A stretch of 37,256 bases of DNA from Psychrobacillus sp040274765 (GCA_040274765.1 JBEMAY010000028.1:1-37256), one strand, 5' to 3'. Shown: positions 23,632-31,783, counted from the first letter of the stretch. Translations and numbers: made by a program. The notes: generated from the letters alone by a model not told the origin.

Positions 23632-23674
23632 AGCGAGCAAGTAAACGGGTGATCGTTTGCTTACTCGCTATTTT
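23632..23674 (+). terminator. Terminator of the cyclophilin operon
   Basis: GCGAGCAAGTAAACG (23632-23646) pairs with CGTTTGCTTACTCGC (23653-23667) allowing two wobbles, followed by ATTTTT. Confidence 0.8.
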
Positions 23675-23859
23675 TAGTTTTACAAGTTGTTTACGACAAT
23701 CATCCCGTAAATTACTACAATCCACTGATACCAGCTCGTCCGATCCCAATCACCTCAATCTAAAGCAGACTAATTGATAAATTGATAATAAATTACCAGT
23801 CAATCATACTTGCTACTCAAATTATAGACAAACTGACTCACATCTTTTAAAAAAGAAAT

Positions 23860-23898
23860 AAAAAAGCCCCTATGATTGTTAAGGAACTAGCATAGGGA
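23860..23898 (-). terminator. Terminator of the YflT-domain gene
   Basis: CCCTATG (23868-23874) pairs with CATAGGG (23891-23897). Read on the minus strand, the stem is followed by a T-run. The rest of 23675-23955 shows no gene. Confidence 0.6.
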
Positions 23899-23955
23899 CT
23901 AAATATGAATTTTTCTAATTTAATTGGCTCGTATTCTGATGGAGGAAGCTTATTT

Positions 23956-24390
23956 TTATTTTTCATGAAGAAAGATTAAAATTTTGCCATTTTCTACATC
24001 AGTAGAGTAGCGTTCAGCATCATCAGCTGGAACTCCAATTTCCATGAGTGCATGCTTTAATCCGCCAGCAGATGAGTTCGCTCCAACGACTGCTCCTCCA
24101 ATTGTTGTGAGAATAGGACCCGCAGCCAATACGGCACCAATTCCAGGTACCAATACTGTTGATAACCCTGCTAATACTCCAGCTAATCCTATAGCTCCTC
24201 CCGTGACAGCACCTGCAATTGCTCCATCCTTAGTAGAAGGTTTTACTTCCTGTGTTACCTCTGAAACTCCGTTTGTATTTTTCGCAATAACTGAAATTTC
24301 CTCAACTGTATAGCCTTTATCTTTTAACTCTTCCATAACTTCTTTCACTTGTTGTTCAGTTTCATATACGCCAATAACATGTTTTGTCAT
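23956..24390 (-). CDS. General stress protein with YflT domain (GSP17M-like)
   Basis: 144 residues after an ideal AGGAGG. The N-terminal YflT (heat-induced stress protein) domain, about 1-50, begins HVIGVYETEQQVKEVMEELKD (in part). A glycine-rich hydrophobic centre (about 56-103, GAIAGAVTGGAIGLAGVLAG) can form one or two membrane or oligomerising hairpins, and an acidic C-terminal helix ends NGKILIFLHEK. Homologues are sigma-B-controlled stress proteins in Bacillus. A GGGTAA box with a GTCTTG 14 bp upstream fits a sigma-B-type promoter here. Biochemical function unknown. Confidence 0.85.
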   Translation of the reverse strand: MTKHVIGVYETEQQVKEVMEELKDKGYTVEEISVIAKNTNGVSEVTQEVKPSTKDGAIAGAVTGGAIGLAGVLAGLSTVLVPGIGAVLAAGPILTTIGGAVVGANSSAGGLKHALMEIGVPADDAERYSTDVENGKILIFLHEK

Positions 24391-24428
24391 TAAAAATTAC
24401 CTCCTGTAGTTTCAGCGATTATATCTCT

Positions 24429-24454
24429 TTACCCTTACTTTCGTTTTTCAAGAC
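24429..24454 (-). promoter_or_regulatory. Possible sigma-B promoter of the stress gene
   Basis: On the minus strand GTCTTG (24449-24454), 14-bp spacer, GGGTAA (24429-24434), close to the GTTTAA-N13-15-GGGTAT consensus. It lies about 40 nt before the start codon. Confidence 0.45.
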
Positions 24455-24500
24455 ATATTTTGCTGTTAAAATAGTTGGTAATAAGTGGGGCATTACAAAT

Positions 24501-24536
24501 AAAAAAGCCGATCATGCAGATAGTCATGACCAGCTT
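24501..24536 (-). terminator. Terminator of patB
   Basis: A 12-bp stem (24505-24516 with 24525-24536, two G-T pairs) precedes six T on the minus strand, 15 nt past the patB stop. Confidence 0.8.
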
Positions 24537-24550
24537 ATACAAAGAATAGT

Positions 24551-25720
24551 CTATTTGGATAACGCGAACTTGAATCTTGCCACTCCGTCTTCGACTGTTG
24601 CTCTTGGACAAGCTATATTCATACGAAGGAAGCCATCTCCGCCTTCTCCATACTTCGTGCCAGGCTCTAAAGCGAGTTTCCCTTTTGTTAATAAAAGGTC
24701 CATCATATCTTTCTCGTTCAAGCCAGTTCCTCGATAATCGATCCACATTAAATATGTGCCCTCGGGCATCGAAACTTTGATACCTTCAATAGCAGATAAT
24801 TGCTCCACTACATATTTCATATTACCTTCAATCACTTCTAATAGACCTTCAAGCCAGGATGCTCCATGTTCGTATGCAGCTTGCATAGCAGTTAGCGAGA
24901 ATACATTCAATCCCATCTCACCACGTCTAGTTGCTCCATTCTCTAAAACTTTTCGTAGTTTTTCATTTGGTACAATCGTTGCTGCACCTTGAATACCTGC
25001 AAGGTTGAATGTTTTAGTTGGTGCAAAGAAAGTTATAATATGATCTGTTTCTTCAGCTGCCACTAAGAGTGGTACGTGTTTATTTGGCTTAAAAACAAGG
25101 TCTGAATGTATTTCATCTGAAAGAATTAATACATTATGTTGCTTGCAAAGGGCAGCCATTTTAGTTAAATCCTCTCTACTCCAAACCTTGCCACCAGGGT
25201 TATGAGGATTACAAAGAATGAATATCTTGATATCTTGCTTAATGCATTCCTCAAAGGCTGTCCAATCGATTTCGAAGGAGTTCCCGTTTTCTATTAGACG
25301 ACAGGTAACCACTTCTCTCTCTAGATTACTTGGAATGCCTTTGAAAGGCGGATAAACCGGTGTATGGACAAGCACTTTATCTCCTTTTTGAGAAAAAGCC
25401 TCAACTGCCTCCGCCATACCAGGTATTACACCATGGCGAAGAAGAATCCAATCATTTTGTATTTCTAGTTGGTGTTTAGTAGATACCCAGGTAGATAATG
25501 CATTTTTTACTGCTTCTGAAGGAAAAGAGTAACCAAAAACTGGATGTTCCAAACGCTTATGTATAGCTTCCTGTATAACTGGAGCAAGTGCGAAATCCAT
25601 GTCTGCTACCCACATTGGTAGCACATCTGTGTCATCCTCGATTGCATATACCTGTTTTAGCATATCCCATTTTGCGGAAAAAGTGTTACGACGATTGAAA
25701 ATTGTTGAAAAATCTGACAA
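24551..25720 (-). CDS. patB: PatB/MalY-type PLP C-S lyase (cystathionine beta-lyase)
   Basis: 389 residues from the TTG at 25720, 8 nt after AAAGGGG; an in-frame TTG at 25738 overlaps that site. Fold-type I PLP enzyme. The signatures are DVLPMWVADMDFALAP at the start, FILCNPHNPGGKVWSREDL, the aspartate of LSDEIHSDLV, and the PLP-binding lysine in FFAPTKTFNLAGIQG. The C-terminal ALEPGTKYGEGGDGFLRMN carries the carboxylate-binding Arg. PatB cleaves cystathionine and other cysteine S-conjugates to pyruvate, ammonia and a thiol in the cytosol. Divergent from yugE, as in B. subtilis. Confidence 0.9.
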   Translation of the reverse strand: MSDFSTIFNRRNTFSAKWDMLKQVYAIEDDTDVLPMWVADMDFALAPVIQEAIHKRLEHPVFGYSFPSEAVKNALSTWVSTKHQLEIQNDWILLRHGVIPGMAEAVEAFSQKGDKVLVHTPVYPPFKGIPSNLEREVVTCRLIENGNSFEIDWTAFEECIKQDIKIFILCNPHNPGGKVWSREDLTKMAALCKQHNVLILSDEIHSDLVFKPNKHVPLLVAAEETDHIITFFAPTKTFNLAGIQGAATIVPNEKLRKVLENGATRRGEMGLNVFSLTAMQAAYEHGASWLEGLLEVIEGNMKYVVEQLSAIEGIKVSMPEGTYLMWIDYRGTGLNEKDMMDLLLTKGKLALEPGTKYGEGGDGFLRMNIACPRATVEDGVARFKFALSK

Positions 25721-25796
25721 AGTAAATTCCCCTTTCAATTTTAACTTATTGTGTTATTATAACCCTAACTAATAAAAGTAGTAAGGTGAAAAAATA

Positions 25797-26057
25797 ATGG
25801 ATACAGTACAAATGAATAGAAAAGCAGTTTGGATACTTCAGGAATGGGATCCTTTCCAATTTGGTATGGATGCATACGAAACGGAGGTTGCTGATGTTGT
25901 CGCTGCTCTTCACGATATCGATCATCCATCCGATCTTGCTAGAAAAATTCAAGAAATCTATGAACATTCCTTTGAACAGTGGATTCCACTAGAAAAGTGT
26001 GTGGAAGTATCTTATAAGCTAATTGCAGTAAAATATGAAATGAAATGTATTATTTAA
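25797..26057 (+). CDS. yugE: YugE-like DUF1871 protein
   Basis: 86 residues, soluble and mainly helical, with many acidic and aromatic residues (VWILQEWDPFQFGMDAYETE, then FEQWIPLEKC). Both length and sequence match the DUF1871/YugE family of Bacillales, whose role is unknown. The ATG has AAGGTGAA upstream. Divergent from patB, with which it is neighboured in B. subtilis, and closed by a strong bidirectional terminator. Confidence 0.8.
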   Translation: MDTVQMNRKAVWILQEWDPFQFGMDAYETEVADVVAALHDIDHPSDLARKIQEIYEHSFEQWIPLEKCVEVSYKLIAVKYEMKCII

Positions 26058-26090
26058 CATAGCTATTTCACTCTTTATGATATAAGTCAA

Positions 26091-26127
26091 AAAAAAGCTT
26101 TCGATTCAATCAATCGAAAGCTTTTTT
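26091..26127. terminator. Bidirectional terminator after yugE
   Basis: A perfect 16-bp stem (26091-26106 with 26112-26127), with A6 and T6 at its ends, lies between yugE and the convergent XRE gene. Confidence 0.95.
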
Positions 26128-26138
26128 CTATACAATTC

Positions 26139-26351
26139 TTATGCTTCTTGAAGGCCATCCATTAAATTGGAGGCAGGTACTTCTAAGGCGTTAGACAGTT
26201 TTAAAATAGTTTGTGTTGATGGGATTTCAATACCAGATTCATACGCTTCCAATTTTCCAGCGCCGATTCTTGTTTTTAAGGAAAGTGTTTCTAAAGAAAT
26301 ATTGCGTTCTTCTCTTAGTTGTCGCAATTGCTCATGTAATTCTTTTTTCAT
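26139..26351 (-). CDS. Small XRE-family (Cro/CI-type) DNA-binding protein
   Basis: 70 residues from the ATG at 26351, 8 nt after GAGGTGG; an earlier in-frame ATG at 26363 overlaps that site. The whole chain is one helix-turn-helix: LRQLREERNISLETLSLKTRIGAGKLEAYE, in part, followed by SGIEIPSTQTILKLSNALEVPASNL. There is no ligand or oligomer domain. It probably represses its own or nearby genes. Targets cannot be told. It lies between yugE and the NSS transporter. Confidence 0.85.
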   Translation of the reverse strand: MKKELHEQLRQLREERNISLETLSLKTRIGAGKLEAYESGIEIPSTQTILKLSNALEVPASNLMDGLQEA

Positions 26352-26473
26352 GATTCCATCCACCTCGTTAAAAATTCTTCACATCTTACATCGTATTATA
26401 ACACAATTTATTTGAGAACTGGATTCTAACAATTGTCAGAAAAAGTACAATTTTTGATTTCTTAATAAAAAAT

Positions 26474-27811
26474 CTATTTTAAAAAATTCCAGACACCTTG
26501 TATAAATACTATTAAGATGGCAATCGGAGCAGCATATCGGACGATAATTCTCCATGCGTTCAATAAAAATCCATTTGAGTCGAGCTCATTCGAAATGTCG
26601 GCTTTAGTAAAGTGATACCCAGCGAATATGGATATGAATAAGGCTCCTAAAGGCAAACCAATACTACTAGTAAAAAAGTCAGCAAAATCAAATATAGATA
26701 GCCCTAAGATTTCAACGTCCTGCAGAATCCCAAAGGAAAGTGCACTAGGAATTCCAACAAGGAAAATTAAGAAACCAAAAATCCATGCAGCTCGTTTTCG
26801 ACGATCATACTTAGACTTGATACCGATAGAAACAACAATCTCTAACATGCTGATGGAAGATGTCAGGGTAGCAAAAAGTAATAGTATAAAGAATATGATT
26901 AAAAAGAACTGACCAAAAATAATTTGTTCAAATACTGCAGGTAAAATGATGAAAACCAAACCAGGTCCTGCATCTGGAGAGAAACCTAATGCAAACACTG
27001 CCGGGAAAATAACTAGACCGGCCATAATGGAAATTCCAATATTCAGCACGGAAACACTTAAAGCAGAACTGCCTAGCTTAGTTTCCTTCGGTAGGTAAGA
27101 TGCGTAGGTAATCATTCCTGAAACACCTACACTTAATGAAAAGAATGCCTGTCCCAGTGCTAGCAGCGCTGTGTCCCAAGTAAAGTAAGACCAATCGGGA
27201 ATTAGTAAAAACTTAATACCTTCCATTGCTCCATCTAAAGTTAATGAACGGATAGCTAATACTACAAAGAAAATGAGTAGTAAGGGCATCATCCACTTAC
27301 TAGCTTTTTCGATTCCACCTTTGATACCGCCTTGAACGATCCAGACAGTTAAAAAGATAAAAGCTCCCTGGCCAATTAATACTTCCCATGGATTTGATAT
27401 AACTGTATTAAATAAGTCCTCATAAAAATTATCTGCACTACCGTTCAAACTAAGTGTAATAGACCGGAATAAGTAAGATAAGATCCACCCACCAACTACA
27501 CTATAAAAGGAGAGTATGATAAATGAGAAGAAAAAGCCAGACCATCCGATTAAAAACCATGGCTTGTTAGGAGCCAGTTTTTTAAAACCCGTTACTGCGT
27601 CCGCCTGTCCTTTTCTCCCAATGATAAATTCAGCTAGTAAAATTGGTAACCCTATTAGAAGAGTACACAGGATAAAAAGCAAAACAAAGACGCCTCCGCC
27701 ATTTGTTCCTGCCATATATGGAAACTTCCATATCGCCCCTAACCCAATAGCACTTCCGGCTGCAGCCAATATGAATCCGATTTTTGATCCGAAATGATCT
27801 CGAGTTTTCAT
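26474..27811 (-). CDS. Neurotransmitter:sodium symporter (NSS/SNF) family transporter
   Basis: 445 residues with about 11 to 12 transmembrane helices. Helix 1 carries GFILAAAGSAIGLGAIWKFPYMAGTNGGG (in part), the unwound substrate and Na+ site of LeuT-fold proteins. Helix 6 contains QAFFSLSVGVSGMITYASYL, in part, also typical. These symporters import an amino acid with Na+, fitting with the Na+ gradient made by Mrp upstream. Substrate unknown; bacterial relatives (MhsT, YhdH, YocR) favour hydrophobic amino acids. AAGGAGGAATAC precedes the ATG. Confidence 0.93.
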   Translation of the reverse strand: MKTRDHFGSKIGFILAAAGSAIGLGAIWKFPYMAGTNGGGVFVLLFILCTLLIGLPILLAEFIIGRKGQADAVTGFKKLAPNKPWFLIGWSGFFFSFIILSFYSVVGGWILSYLFRSITLSLNGSADNFYEDLFNTVISNPWEVLIGQGAFIFLTVWIVQGGIKGGIEKASKWMMPLLLIFFVVLAIRSLTLDGAMEGIKFLLIPDWSYFTWDTALLALGQAFFSLSVGVSGMITYASYLPKETKLGSSALSVSVLNIGISIMAGLVIFPAVFALGFSPDAGPGLVFIILPAVFEQIIFGQFFLIIFFILLLFATLTSSISMLEIVVSIGIKSKYDRRKRAAWIFGFLIFLVGIPSALSFGILQDVEILGLSIFDFADFFTSSIGLPLGALFISIFAGYHFTKADISNELDSNGFLLNAWRIIVRYAAPIAILIVFIQGVWNFLK

Positions 27812-27848
27812 ATGTATTCCTCCTTCGTTGCTTTAACGATTTAAAGTG

Positions 27849-27860
27849 ATAGTATACTAT
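27849..27860. promoter_or_regulatory. Palindrome over the likely NSS transporter promoter
   Basis: A perfect 12-bp palindrome (ATAGTATACTAT) contains a minus-strand TATACT -10 box about 40 nt before the transporter start. The -35 (TTTATT) is weak. Confidence 0.3.
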
Positions 27861-27942
27861 TTTACCTCTAAAAAATAAATGGTAACTTATATTAAACGTA
27901 AACCCTTAACTATATACAAGTTATTTAAAAATTAAAAGATTA

Positions 27943-27974
27943 GTGTAACAATTAAAGGTGAACTTACGTTACAC
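27943..27974 (+). promoter_or_regulatory. ECF-type autoregulatory promoter of the sigma gene
   Basis: TGTAAC (27944-27949), 17-bp spacer, CGTT (27967-27970) matches the AAC/CGT pattern of ECF sigma promoters (SigX/SigV/SigW type). GTGTAAC and GTTACAC also form a perfect 7-bp inverted repeat. It lies 35 nt before the sigma-factor ATG. Confidence 0.65.
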
Positions 27975-28004
27975 CTATAGCAAAAGAGAGAGCGAGGGGG
28001 AACA

Positions 28005-28562
28005 ATGATTGAGAACGAATTGATCGAACGCGCACAGCAAGGCGATCAACTAGCATATGGGGAGCTCATTCGCTTACATCATCGAACCGTAGAAAAATTT
28101 GCATTTCAATGTGGAGTGAGAGTGCAAGATATACCTGATGTCACACAGGAAGTATTTGTAAAGCTTTACCGTTTCCTGCATCAATTCCAGAAAGAACGAT
28201 TTACAACCTGGTTATATAAAATTACATTAAATGCAACGAGAGACTATTATCGTAAGGAAACAAGGGAAGTACAAAAAGAAGTAAAGCTTCAGGACAATTC
28301 ACCAGAAAATTACATAATGAAATCTGCCGAAGAAAAGGTATTGGTATTTGAAGAAGATCGAGAGCTTCACGAGGCAATACAGTTATTAGATGAAAAATAT
28401 CGACATCCAATTATCCTTTTCTATTTCCATGACATGTCTTATGGGCAAATAGCAGAAGTACTAAATATCCCAATGTCTACCGTTAAGGTTCGGATGATGA
28501 GAGGAAAGGGTCAATTAAAAAATGCTCTACAAATAAGTGGAGGTGAAAACCATGGACGATAA
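28005..28562 (+). CDS. ECF-type RNA polymerase sigma factor
   Basis: 185 residues. Sigma-70 region 2 (about 10-80) includes DVTQEVFVKLYRFLHQF and FTTWLYKITLNATRDYYRK for core binding and -10 recognition. Region 4 (about 128-178) includes DMSYGQIAEVLNIPMSTVKV, in part, the -35-binding helix-turn-helix. No sigma 1.1 or 3, hence ECF. Closest in feel to the SigV/SigM/YlaC types. Upstream is a TGTAAC-N17-CGTT promoter, implying self-activation. The stop overlaps the next gene by 11 nt, the usual arrangement for a sigma and its membrane anti-sigma partner. Confidence 0.92.
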   Translation: MIENELIERAQQGDQLAYGELIRLHHRTVEKFAFQCGVRVQDIPDVTQEVFVKLYRFLHQFQKERFTTWLYKITLNATRDYYRKETREVQKEVKLQDNSPENYIMKSAEEKVLVFEEDRELHEAIQLLDEKYRHPIILFYFHDMSYGQIAEVLNIPMSTVKVRMMRGKGQLKNALQISGGENHGR

Positions 28563-29778
28563 AAAATTGGAAGATCGACTAGCTCTTTTAAAGTCATCCT
28601 ACGATCGACTTCCTTCAACGATTGATACAGACGATATATTAAAAAAAATAGATAAAGAAAAGTTTGTTGAACCAACTCCGGTTAAACGAAATAAAATAAA
28701 CTGGCAAAGATTTGCTGTATGGGGTGTTAGTGCTGCAGCAATACTTGTCATCGGAATAATAGGAGCAAGCTTTCAAGGAGAAAATCCGCCTTCTAATGCA
28801 AATCCTTTAGTAAGTAATGGTGAGGAGGAAAACATTCAATTATCAGATGCCTCTCAAGAGTTTATTGAAAGGCTAAAAAACAATTACGGTCAAGAACGTG
28901 AAAAACGTAGAGTAATGTTACATCTGACGGAGGAAGAATTCTCAAAGCTGCCGTTTATTAAAAGTGCAGATACACTTAATAAACATTATACAGGAGAGAG
29001 CAATTCTTCATTGTATGAAAACATCCTCTCCATTTCAGATAAAGACTCACTAAATATGAGATATAACGAACTAATTCATTCTCTTTATCTACCGTCTGAA
29101 ATGATCCAGGAAGTAATAGATAATGGTCATTCGTTATCAGAAGAGGAGACAGCTGAGTTTTTTAATACTTATCTCAGTAGGATAAAGGAATTGAGTGAGT
29201 ACTTTGCGGAAAAGGATGATATTTCAAAAGAGCAAATAACAGCCTTAAATAAGGAAAATCTATATCCAGCATCAGATATGAACATTCAGTTTAAAATGAA
29301 TGAAGAGCAGTTAGCCAATTTAAAAGATTTATTAGCTCCCTCATTTATTGGATACTATTACATTCTTGAAAAAGTACCGTTTACTTATGCAGGGGAATTA
29401 ACCTACAGCTTAGATGAATCGGTAGCTATTTTAATGTATCTTGACGAATTTCTACCTCATAGTTCCGATTTATATACCGATAAGAATTTATTGAAGTTGT
29501 ACTATACCGAAATATTTTATGCAGTAGTTAAGGGGACTAGTGATAACCCCGTGTTTGAAAAGGGTGTTGTAAAAAAAGAATATCAAGATATTTGGAGCGA
29601 TATTGTGAATGAATCTTATAGCTCAAATATCATACAGTTTTTATTAAAGCCAATCGTGAATGAATTTGAAAGCAATGGTTGGACACATTCAGAAAGCTGG
29701 GAAGACTTAGATCCTGGAGATATCGATGACGCTCTTCATTTAGAAGGTAATGGGGATTTGGAGCAGTTTGTCGAATGA
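28552..29778 (+). CDS. Putative membrane anti-sigma factor with large extracytoplasmic domain
   Basis: 408 residues from the ATG at 28552 after GGAGGTG. A cytoplasmic head of about 50 residues (MDDKKLEDRLALLKSSYDRL) is helical and charged but lacks the HxxxCxxC zinc motif of ZAS anti-sigmas. One transmembrane helix spans about 53-74. The remaining 330 residues are outside the membrane, acidic, with no domain I recognise (repeated Leu-rich helices such as LSEYFAEKDDISKEQITAL). The overlap with the ECF gene and one-pass topology make an anti-sigma or regulator role likely. What the outer domain senses is unknown. Confidence 0.7.
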   Translation: MDDKKLEDRLALLKSSYDRLPSTIDTDDILKKIDKEKFVEPTPVKRNKINWQRFAVWGVSAAAILVIGIIGASFQGENPPSNANPLVSNGEEENIQLSDASQEFIERLKNNYGQEREKRRVMLHLTEEEFSKLPFIKSADTLNKHYTGESNSSLYENILSISDKDSLNMRYNELIHSLYLPSEMIQEVIDNGHSLSEEETAEFFNTYLSRIKELSEYFAEKDDISKEQITALNKENLYPASDMNIQFKMNEEQLANLKDLLAPSFIGYYYILEKVPFTYAGELTYSLDESVAILMYLDEFLPHSSDLYTDKNLLKLYYTEIFYAVVKGTSDNPVFEKGVVKKEYQDIWSDIVNESYSSNIIQFLLKPIVNEFESNGWTHSESWEDLDPGDIDDALHLEGNGDLEQFVE

Positions 29779-29860
29779 TTGTTAGCTAATTAGTAATAAC
29801 CCTAGTTTTTTTGAAAAAGGTTTCAGCCCTAAAGCCTGCTTCCATACACCATTGCGATTT

Positions 29861-29890
29861 TTGGTCATATACTTTCTGATATGTTATAAT
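29861..29890 (+). promoter_or_regulatory. Sigma-A promoter of yugI
   Basis: TTGGTC (29861-29866), 18-bp spacer, perfect TATAAT (29885-29890), 40 bp before the ATG. Confidence 0.6.
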
Positions 29891-29930
29891 TTAACATGAC
29901 AATATCGTATATAAGAAAGTAGGACGGCAT

Positions 29931-30305
29931 ATGACAAAAACATTTAAGGTAGGAGATGTGGTTACTGGGAAAGTGACAGGTATTCAACCATACGGTGCGT
30001 TCGTAAGTCTAGATGAACATACACAAGGTCTAGTACACATATCAGAAATAACATATGGCTATGTTAAGGAAGTAGGAGAATTCTTAACGGTAGGTCAAGA
30101 AGTAGAAGTTAAAATTTTAGATGTTGACGGGGAAGCAGGGAAAATCAGTCTTTCTATTCGTGAGCTTCAAGAAAAGCCCACTAGTCCAAAGCGGGATGAC
30201 AAGCCCCGTAAAAGCCTGCAGGCACGTGTTGATGAGCATGACGAAGAAGGATTCAACACGTTGAAGGAAAAATTAGCCGGGTGGATTCAACAATCCATAC
30301 GATAA
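29931..30305 (+). CDS. yugI: S1-domain general stress protein 13 (YugI-like)
   Basis: 124 residues. One S1 RNA-binding domain (about 5-75) with the hallmark VGDVVTGKVTGIQPYGAFVSL, in part, then GLVHISEI and ISLSIREL. A basic and then acidic tail follows (PKRDDKPRKSLQARVDEHDEEGF). YugI/GSP13 binds ribosomes or RNA in the cytosol and is stress-linked in B. subtilis. It has its own promoter and strong terminator. In B. subtilis yugJ follows directly, whereas here the roc cluster lies between them. Confidence 0.9.
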   Translation: MTKTFKVGDVVTGKVTGIQPYGAFVSLDEHTQGLVHISEITYGYVKEVGEFLTVGQEVEVKILDVDGEAGKISLSIRELQEKPTSPKRDDKPRKSLQARVDEHDEEGFNTLKEKLAGWIQQSIR

Positions 30306-30308
30306 TAG

Positions 30309-30346
30309 AAAAAGGTGAAGAAGGGCGAACTCTTCTTCACCTTTTT
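30309..30346. terminator. Bidirectional terminator between yugI and the RocR-like gene
   Basis: A 15-bp perfect stem (30309-30323 with 30332-30346), with A5 and T5 at its ends and an 8-nt loop. Confidence 0.95.
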
Positions 30347-30371
30347 AATGTTTTTAGATGTATTCTTTGAT

Positions 30372-31682
30372 TTAAGCATTTTTAATCTTTCGCAATCTGT
30401 ATTGCAAATTTTGTCTGCTCATTCCAAGTGCCTCAGCAGCTTTCGTAATATTGTTATTATATTTTTCTAATGCTTTTTGTAAATAATAGGTTTCGGCCTG
30501 TCTAAGGTATTCATCTAGCGGAAGTAAATCTTTTTCTGCAGAAACTACGAAGTCTTCCGCATTTTTCATCGTTTCATTTAATCCTTGTATTTTTAGCTTA
30601 AAATGCAAAGGTAACATATTAAAGCTCAGTGTGCTTTCGGTAGTGACCATAGAAGTGATTTCATCTAGTAGGAGCTCCAACTCCTTTAGATTGCCTGGCC
30701 AATCATAACTTTTAAATGCTTTTATGACTTGAGGATCGAATTCCTCTAAAGTAGAGGCATAACGACTTAAATGTCGCTGAAAGTAGTCATGTACAAAAGG
30801 CATAATATCCTCAGGTCTGTCACGGAGCGGAGGAATATTAATCGTTACGGAAGTAAAGTAATAATAAAGCTCTTTTGCCAACTGATTATTAGAAATCATT
30901 TCAATAGGGTCTTCTCCAATGCTAGCTATAAATAAATTTTGGTTCGATCCATTTTCTTTTAATACTTCAATTAATTTATTTTGTAAATCGATGGATAATA
31001 AGTCTATTCTTTCACAAAATATAGTGCAGTTACGGAGGCTTTCAATTTCCTTTTCAAATTTACTAATAATTTGATCGTCCGCACTATAGCAATAAAGGGT
31101 TATAAATTGCTCGTTTGGTGGAGAGAGCTCATGATGAATTCCTTCCGCTATTAAATCTTTACCTGTTCCTGCTTCACCTATTAAGAGAATAGGCATACGG
31201 GCTTTAGCTGCTTTTATAGAACGCTCTTTAACATTCTTCATCAGTTGGGATTCTGCGGTCAATGTAGAAAGCGTGATCGACTCGTTGTATCTTTTTAAGG
31301 GCTGAAACAATAGCTTTTCTAGAGCAGTAATATCTCTTGAGAACTCAATTGCTCCTATTAAGGTACCATCTTCAAAGACAGGGTATGTGTCATTTATTGT
31401 GGTGATCTCTTGACCATTCCTACTCCAGTAAGTTTGTTTCGCTCTTAGGACGGGCTTTTCACTATGTAGAACTTTTAGCAGTGTGCTCTCGTGCTGTTCG
31501 AACTGGAATAGCTCTAGAATGGAACGATCTTCAATGTCCATGGAGTTTAATCCTTCTATTTCTTTCATTTTTTCATTATATATAATGGTTTTTCCCATTA
31601 AGTCTATAGCGTGAATGCCTACAGCAACCTGCTCTGTGGCAAACTTATAAAATGGAAGCAGCTTACTGAAAATACTAGTCAA
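30372..31682 (-). CDS. RocR-like PAS/AAA+/Fis regulator lacking the GAFTGA sigma-54 loop
   Basis: 436 residues from the TTG at 31682 (GAGG 8 nt upstream). The PAS domain (about 10-125) closely resembles RocR: QVAVGIHAIDLMGKTIIYNE, then GQEITTINDTYPVFEDG. The AAA+ module keeps Walker A (GEAGTGKD, 169-176) and an arginine-finger-type LRDRPEDI (286-293). However, the GAFTGA loop expected near 200-215 is absent, and Walker B reads TIFCERIDLL instead of a LDE-type core. The Fis helix-turn-helix is intact at the end (ITKAAEALGMSRQNLQYRL). It may therefore not act through sigma-54. Divergent from rocA, with shared twin palindromes between. Ligand likely ornithine- or proline-related by analogy. Confidence 0.85.
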   Translation of the reverse strand: MTSIFSKLLPFYKFATEQVAVGIHAIDLMGKTIIYNEKMKEIEGLNSMDIEDRSILELFQFEQHESTLLKVLHSEKPVLRAKQTYWSRNGQEITTINDTYPVFEDGTLIGAIEFSRDITALEKLLFQPLKRYNESITLSTLTAESQLMKNVKERSIKAAKARMPILLIGEAGTGKDLIAEGIHHELSPPNEQFITLYCYSADDQIISKFEKEIESLRNCTIFCERIDLLSIDLQNKLIEVLKENGSNQNLFIASIGEDPIEMISNNQLAKELYYYFTSVTINIPPLRDRPEDIMPFVHDYFQRHLSRYASTLEEFDPQVIKAFKSYDWPGNLKELELLLDEITSMVTTESTLSFNMLPLHFKLKIQGLNETMKNAEDFVVSAEKDLLPLDEYLRQAETYYLQKALEKYNNNITKAAEALGMSRQNLQYRLRKIKNA

Positions 31683-31735
31683 ACATATCACCTCAAAAAA
31701 AATTTTAACATTTTAGTTAATTTTACTTGAAAAAC

Positions 31736-31750
31736 GCAACAATCTTTTGC
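31736..31750. promoter_or_regulatory. Palindrome 1 (GCAA-N7-TTGC) between the RocR-like gene and rocA
   Basis: GCAA (31736-31739) and TTGC (31747-31750) with a 7-bp spacer, in the context ACGCAA and TTGCAT. Its right arm forms the -35 of the rightward promoter. Its partner site lies 44 bp away, centre to centre. Confidence 0.6.
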
Positions 31751-31775
31751 ATTATTATAAGGGAAGAAGTAATAT
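31747..31775 (+). promoter_or_regulatory. rocA promoter
   Basis: TTGCAT (31747-31752), 17-bp spacer, TAATAT (31770-31775). Transcription would start near 31782, within palindrome 2. An alternative pair, TTGAAA (31727-31732) and CATTAT (31750-31755), also exists. Confidence 0.5.
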
Positions 31776-31783
31776 TAGTGCAA
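31754..31783 (-). promoter_or_regulatory. Promoter of the RocR-like gene
   Basis: On the minus strand TTGCAC (31778-31783), 18-bp spacer, perfect TATAAT (31754-31759). It overlaps the rocA promoter face to face, and its -35 lies in palindrome 2. Confidence 0.6.
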
